A stretch of 6,952 nt of DNA from Candidatus Woesebacteria bacterium (GTDB taxonomy: Bacteria > Patescibacteriota > Microgenomatia > UBA10105 > UBA927): contig JAGVFE010000051.1 in assembly GCA_020057765.1 (NCBI GenBank), positions 1 through 6,952 of the forward strand, given 5' to 3'. Of this stretch, positions 5,036-6,952 are shown piece by piece. A program made the translations under genes and the position numbers. The notes below the pieces were generated by a model. That model saw only the letters and a list, made by a program, of their open reading frames with translations, did no database searches and was not told where the DNA came from. The first letter of the stretch is position 1. Each line of letters begins with the position of its first letter.

Positions 5036-6273
5036 ACAAACCACAAACACTCAAGGGGTTTCGGGATTTTTTACCGGCTTCGGCCATCAAGCGACAATTT
5101 GTGATCGGAAAAATCAAAGGGGTATTCGAACGGTTTGGCTTTGATCCGCTGGAGACACCGGCGCTTGAATACGCGGAAACCTTGCTGGGAAAGTACGGAG
5201 ACGAGGCAGATAAACTGATGTATCTTTTTAAAGACCGCGGTGGCAGAAGAATAGGGCTTCGGTATGATCAAACGGTTCCGGCCTCACGCGTGGTCGCCCA
5301 GTACCAACAAGAACTGCCCACCCCGTTTAAGCGCTACCAAATCCAGCCGGTGTGGCGGGCAGAAAACACGCAAAAAGGCCGGTTCCGGGAGTTTCTCCAA
5401 TGCGATGCAGATATCTTCGGAAGCTCCTCGCCGCTGGCTGATGCAGAGATTATTACTCTTGCTGGGAACATACTTCAAGCCCTCGGTGTCAATAAATACA
5501 GCATTTTATTAAATGATCGGCAATTATTTAATAAGATAATTGAAAACGGAATTATTAAAGAAGAGGAACAGCTACCGGCTGTTTTACGAAGCCTCGACAA
5601 AATACAAAAAATTGGTGAGGAAGGAGTAATTAAAGAACTTCGTGATAAAGGATTTTCGCCGGATGCTGCAGTTGCAATATTAAAAAATGCCAAAACAATG
5701 AGAGAAAATAATCATCTTATAAAGATTATTGAAGCATGCAGCAACATGGGAGAGGCAAAATTACTGTTTAGCCCTAATCTTGCCCGCGGCCTGGATTATT
5801 ACACCAGCACGATTTTTGAAGTAGAAATCGAGGGATACGGCGCCGGATCCATCTGCGGCGGCGGCAGATATGATAAACTCATCGGAGGCTTTACCGGCAA
5901 TAATGTACCGGCTGTGGGTTTTGCCTTTGGCTTTGATCGATTAGTCGAAGCGCTCGACCAATTGAGTCTGCTGCCTGCCGCACCGACCGCCACGAGTGTT
6001 TTGGTCACCGTCTTTTCCGAAGAACTGCTGCCTAAATCACTTGCTTTGGCTTCCCGTTTGCGAAGCGAGGGAATGAACACCGAAGTTTTTCTGGAAACAA
6101 GTAAGCTGGAAAAACAACTCAAATATGCCGATAAAAAAGGCATCCCGTTCGTCATCATCCAGGTGCCGGATGAAATCAGCCGGGCTGTCGTACAATTGAA
6201 GACGTTGGCAACACAGCAGCAAGAAGAACTTTCTCTTGATGCACTTATAGAACAACTAACGACAAAAAATTAG
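5032..6273 (+). CDS. hisS: Histidyl-tRNA synthetase
   Basis: A 413-aa class II aminoacyl-tRNA synthetase that charges tRNA-His with histidine, using ATP. Motifs in order: TLKGFRDFLP (residues 6-15), LRYDQTVPASR (76-86), motif 2 VWRAENTQKGRFREFLQCD (107-125, with Arg109), the histidine-specific GLDYYT (253-258), GGGRYD (276-281) and motif 3 AVGFAFGFDR (294-303). A HGTP-type anticodon-binding domain follows from about 320 to 413. 'LRYDxTVP' replaces the 'LRPEGT' of E. coli-type HisRS, and motif 3 ends in DR rather than ER, both features of the archaeal/eukaryote-like branch. The ATG overlaps the peptidase stop by 4 nt (ATGA), so translation is coupled, and it is the last gene of the run before a hairpin. 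Confidence 0.97.
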   Translation: MNKPQTLKGFRDFLPASAIKRQFVIGKIKGVFERFGFDPLETPALEYAETLLGKYGDEADKLMYLFKDRGGRRIGLRYDQTVPASRVVAQYQQELPTPFKRYQIQPVWRAENTQKGRFREFLQCDADIFGSSSPLADAEIITLAGNILQALGVNKYSILLNDRQLFNKIIENGIIKEEEQLPAVLRSLDKIQKIGEEGVIKELRDKGFSPDAAVAILKNAKTMRENNHLIKIIEACSNMGEAKLLFSPNLARGLDYYTSTIFEVEIEGYGAGSICGGGRYDKLIGGFTGNNVPAVGFAFGFDRLVEALDQLSLLPAAPTATSVLVTVFSEELLPKSLALASRLRSEGMNTEVFLETSKLEKQLKYADKKGIPFVIIQVPDEISRAVVQLKTLATQQQEELSLDALIEQLTTKN

Positions 6274-6279
6274 CCACAA

Positions 6280-6314
6280 AAGGCACTTCCTTTTGAAGCT
6301 AAAGGAAGTGCCTT
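6280..6314 (+). terminator. Perfect 14-bp hairpin after hisS, possible terminator
   Basis: AAGGCACTTCCTTT (6280-6293) pairs exactly with AAAGGAAGTGCCTT (6301-6314) around the 7-nt loop TGAAGCT, starting 6 nt after the hisS stop. Its place suits a terminator of the lyase-hisS operon, but no T-run follows on the plus strand (AAGCATTC). On the minus strand the stem is followed by TTGTGG and then TTTTTT a little further on. It ends 8 nt before the next ATG, so it would also sit in front of the EamA gene. Confidence 0.6.
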
Positions 6315-6322
6315 AAGCATTC

Positions 6323-6952
6323 ATGAAATTTACTCCTGTCCAAAAAGCATTTTTGGCTCTGATTGTTGCCAACATCATCTGGGGTGCAGCCTCGCCTATT
6401 TTTAAGCTCTCGCTTCAGAATATCCCGCCCTTTACCCTGGCATTCTGGCGGTTTTTTGGCGCCGCAATCCTTCTTCTGATCTTTCTGCGGGCAAAGGTGA
6501 GCCTTACGCTTACCGCACGAAAAGACTTCATTGATTTTGTCGGGTTTGCCCTGAGTGGCATTACCGTCAATATCATTTTTTTCTTTCTCGGATTGCAGTT
6601 AACCCACGCCATCAATGCGCCGGTGATTGCCTCCGCCGCGCCGATCATGACGCTTTTTTTCGCTCTGTTGTTTCTGCGCGAAAAATTTCACTGGAAAAAA
6701 TTTCTCGGAATGGTGTTGGGGTCGCTTGGTATTCTCATCGTGATCATCGAGCCGATTTTGGCAACGGGCATCGACGGGTCTATCGTTGGCAATATTTATC
6801 TGGTCATTGCGACACTCGGTGCGGTTGGCGGCACGATTTTTGGCAGAAACCTCTTGCACAAATACCCCAATCAAGCACTCATATTTGCCTTTTGGGCATT
6901 CATAATCGGTGCCGCATCCTTTCTGCCGCTCGCCGTGTGGGAGTACCTGCAA
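6323..6952 (+). CDS. EamA/DMT-family permease, N-terminal part (cut by window edge)
   Basis: An ATG at 6323 opens a frame with no stop to the window end, 210 codons. The product has the two-domain EamA (DUF6, RhaT/YdcZ-like) pattern. The first domain covers about residues 8-141, beginning FLALIVANIIWGAASPIFK, with FWRFFGAAILLLIFL near 41-55 and ending in the signature LREKFHWKKFLGMVLGSLGI (118-137). The second domain begins near residue 157 (GNIYLVIATLGAVGGTIF) and is incomplete. Such proteins are inner-membrane metabolite exporters or importers; the substrate is not predictable. There is no Shine-Dalgarno site, and the ATG lies 8 nt after a strong hairpin, so how it is expressed is unclear. 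It differs from the 144-aa single-domain DMT protein at 3382 in size and in sequence. Confidence 0.9.
   Translation, partial: MKFTPVQKAFLALIVANIIWGAASPIFKLSLQNIPPFTLAFWRFFGAAILLLIFLRAKVSLTLTARKDFIDFVGFALSGITVNIIFFFLGLQLTHAINAPVIASAAPIMTLFFALLFLREKFHWKKFLGMVLGSLGILIVIIEPILATGIDGSIVGNIYLVIATLGAVGGTIFGRNLLHKYPNQALIFAFWAFIIGAASFLPLAVWEYLQ

Noticed and set aside
1..6952. CRISPR arrays, tRNA or rRNA genes, transposases, att sites
   Set aside because: No spaced direct repeats, cloverleaf-like segments, rRNA-like stretches or recombinase-like proteins were seen on either strand.
6415..6952. Long minus-strand open frames opposite the last gene
   Set aside because: The plus strand encodes a clear EamA permease to the window end; the minus frames are shadows with Arg/Lys-rich, low-complexity products.

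Overview
The window reads as ordinary, densely packed bacterial chromosome. The best guess for the source is a Patescibacteria (CPR) genome, possibly Microgenomates-like. Reasons: very short intergenic gaps, many starts without a Shine-Dalgarno sequence, a signal-peptide protein with DUF5666-like repeats beside a YerC/TrpR-like regulator, and a HisRS of the 'LRYDxTVP' type. TGA is used as a stop codon (end of the peptidase gene), so the standard code fits. Placement is inference from gene style, not from a marker tree.

Layout. (1) 1-172, minus strand: the N-terminal part of a UlaG-like metallo-beta-lactamase-fold hydrolase with an intact HxHxDH motif, cut by the window edge and apparently read from a leaderless promoter. 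(2) 224-1640, plus strand: a three-gene run with 2-nt gaps, consisting of a membrane-anchored Ig-like protein, a secreted protein with two DUF5666-like repeats, and a YerC/TrpR-type DNA-binding protein. (3) 1641-1844: a compact control region with TTGACA and TAATAT boxes at 17-nt spacing, an 18-bp palindrome lying across the -10 box, a possible leaderless 33-codon leader ORF ending in a His-rich tail, and a weak hairpin. (4) 1845-6273, plus strand: a probable operon of a histidine-ammonia-lyase-type MIO enzyme, a 144-aa single-domain DMT transporter, an unrecognised 48-aa protein with the only strong Shine-Dalgarno sequence seen at a start in the window, an M24 Xaa-Pro peptidase and histidyl-tRNA synthetase. 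Gaps are 1 to 15 nt or overlaps. (5) 6280-6314: a perfect 14-bp hairpin. (6) 6323-6952: the first 210 codons of a two-domain EamA transporter, running off the window.

How it fits together. The third region looks like a regulated promoter for an amino-acid lyase and its possible transporter, with a TrpR-like regulator encoded immediately upstream. The peptidase could release free amino acids. HisRS at the operon's end and the His-rich leader give a recurring histidine theme, but no other histidine-degradation gene is visible. The most unusual structural feature is a 36-nt perfect inverted repeat (15-bp arms) inside the peptidase gene. It is read through in frame, adds about 13 residues between the two domains, and recalls palindromic elements that insert into genes. 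No CRISPR array, rRNA, tRNA or transposase was seen.
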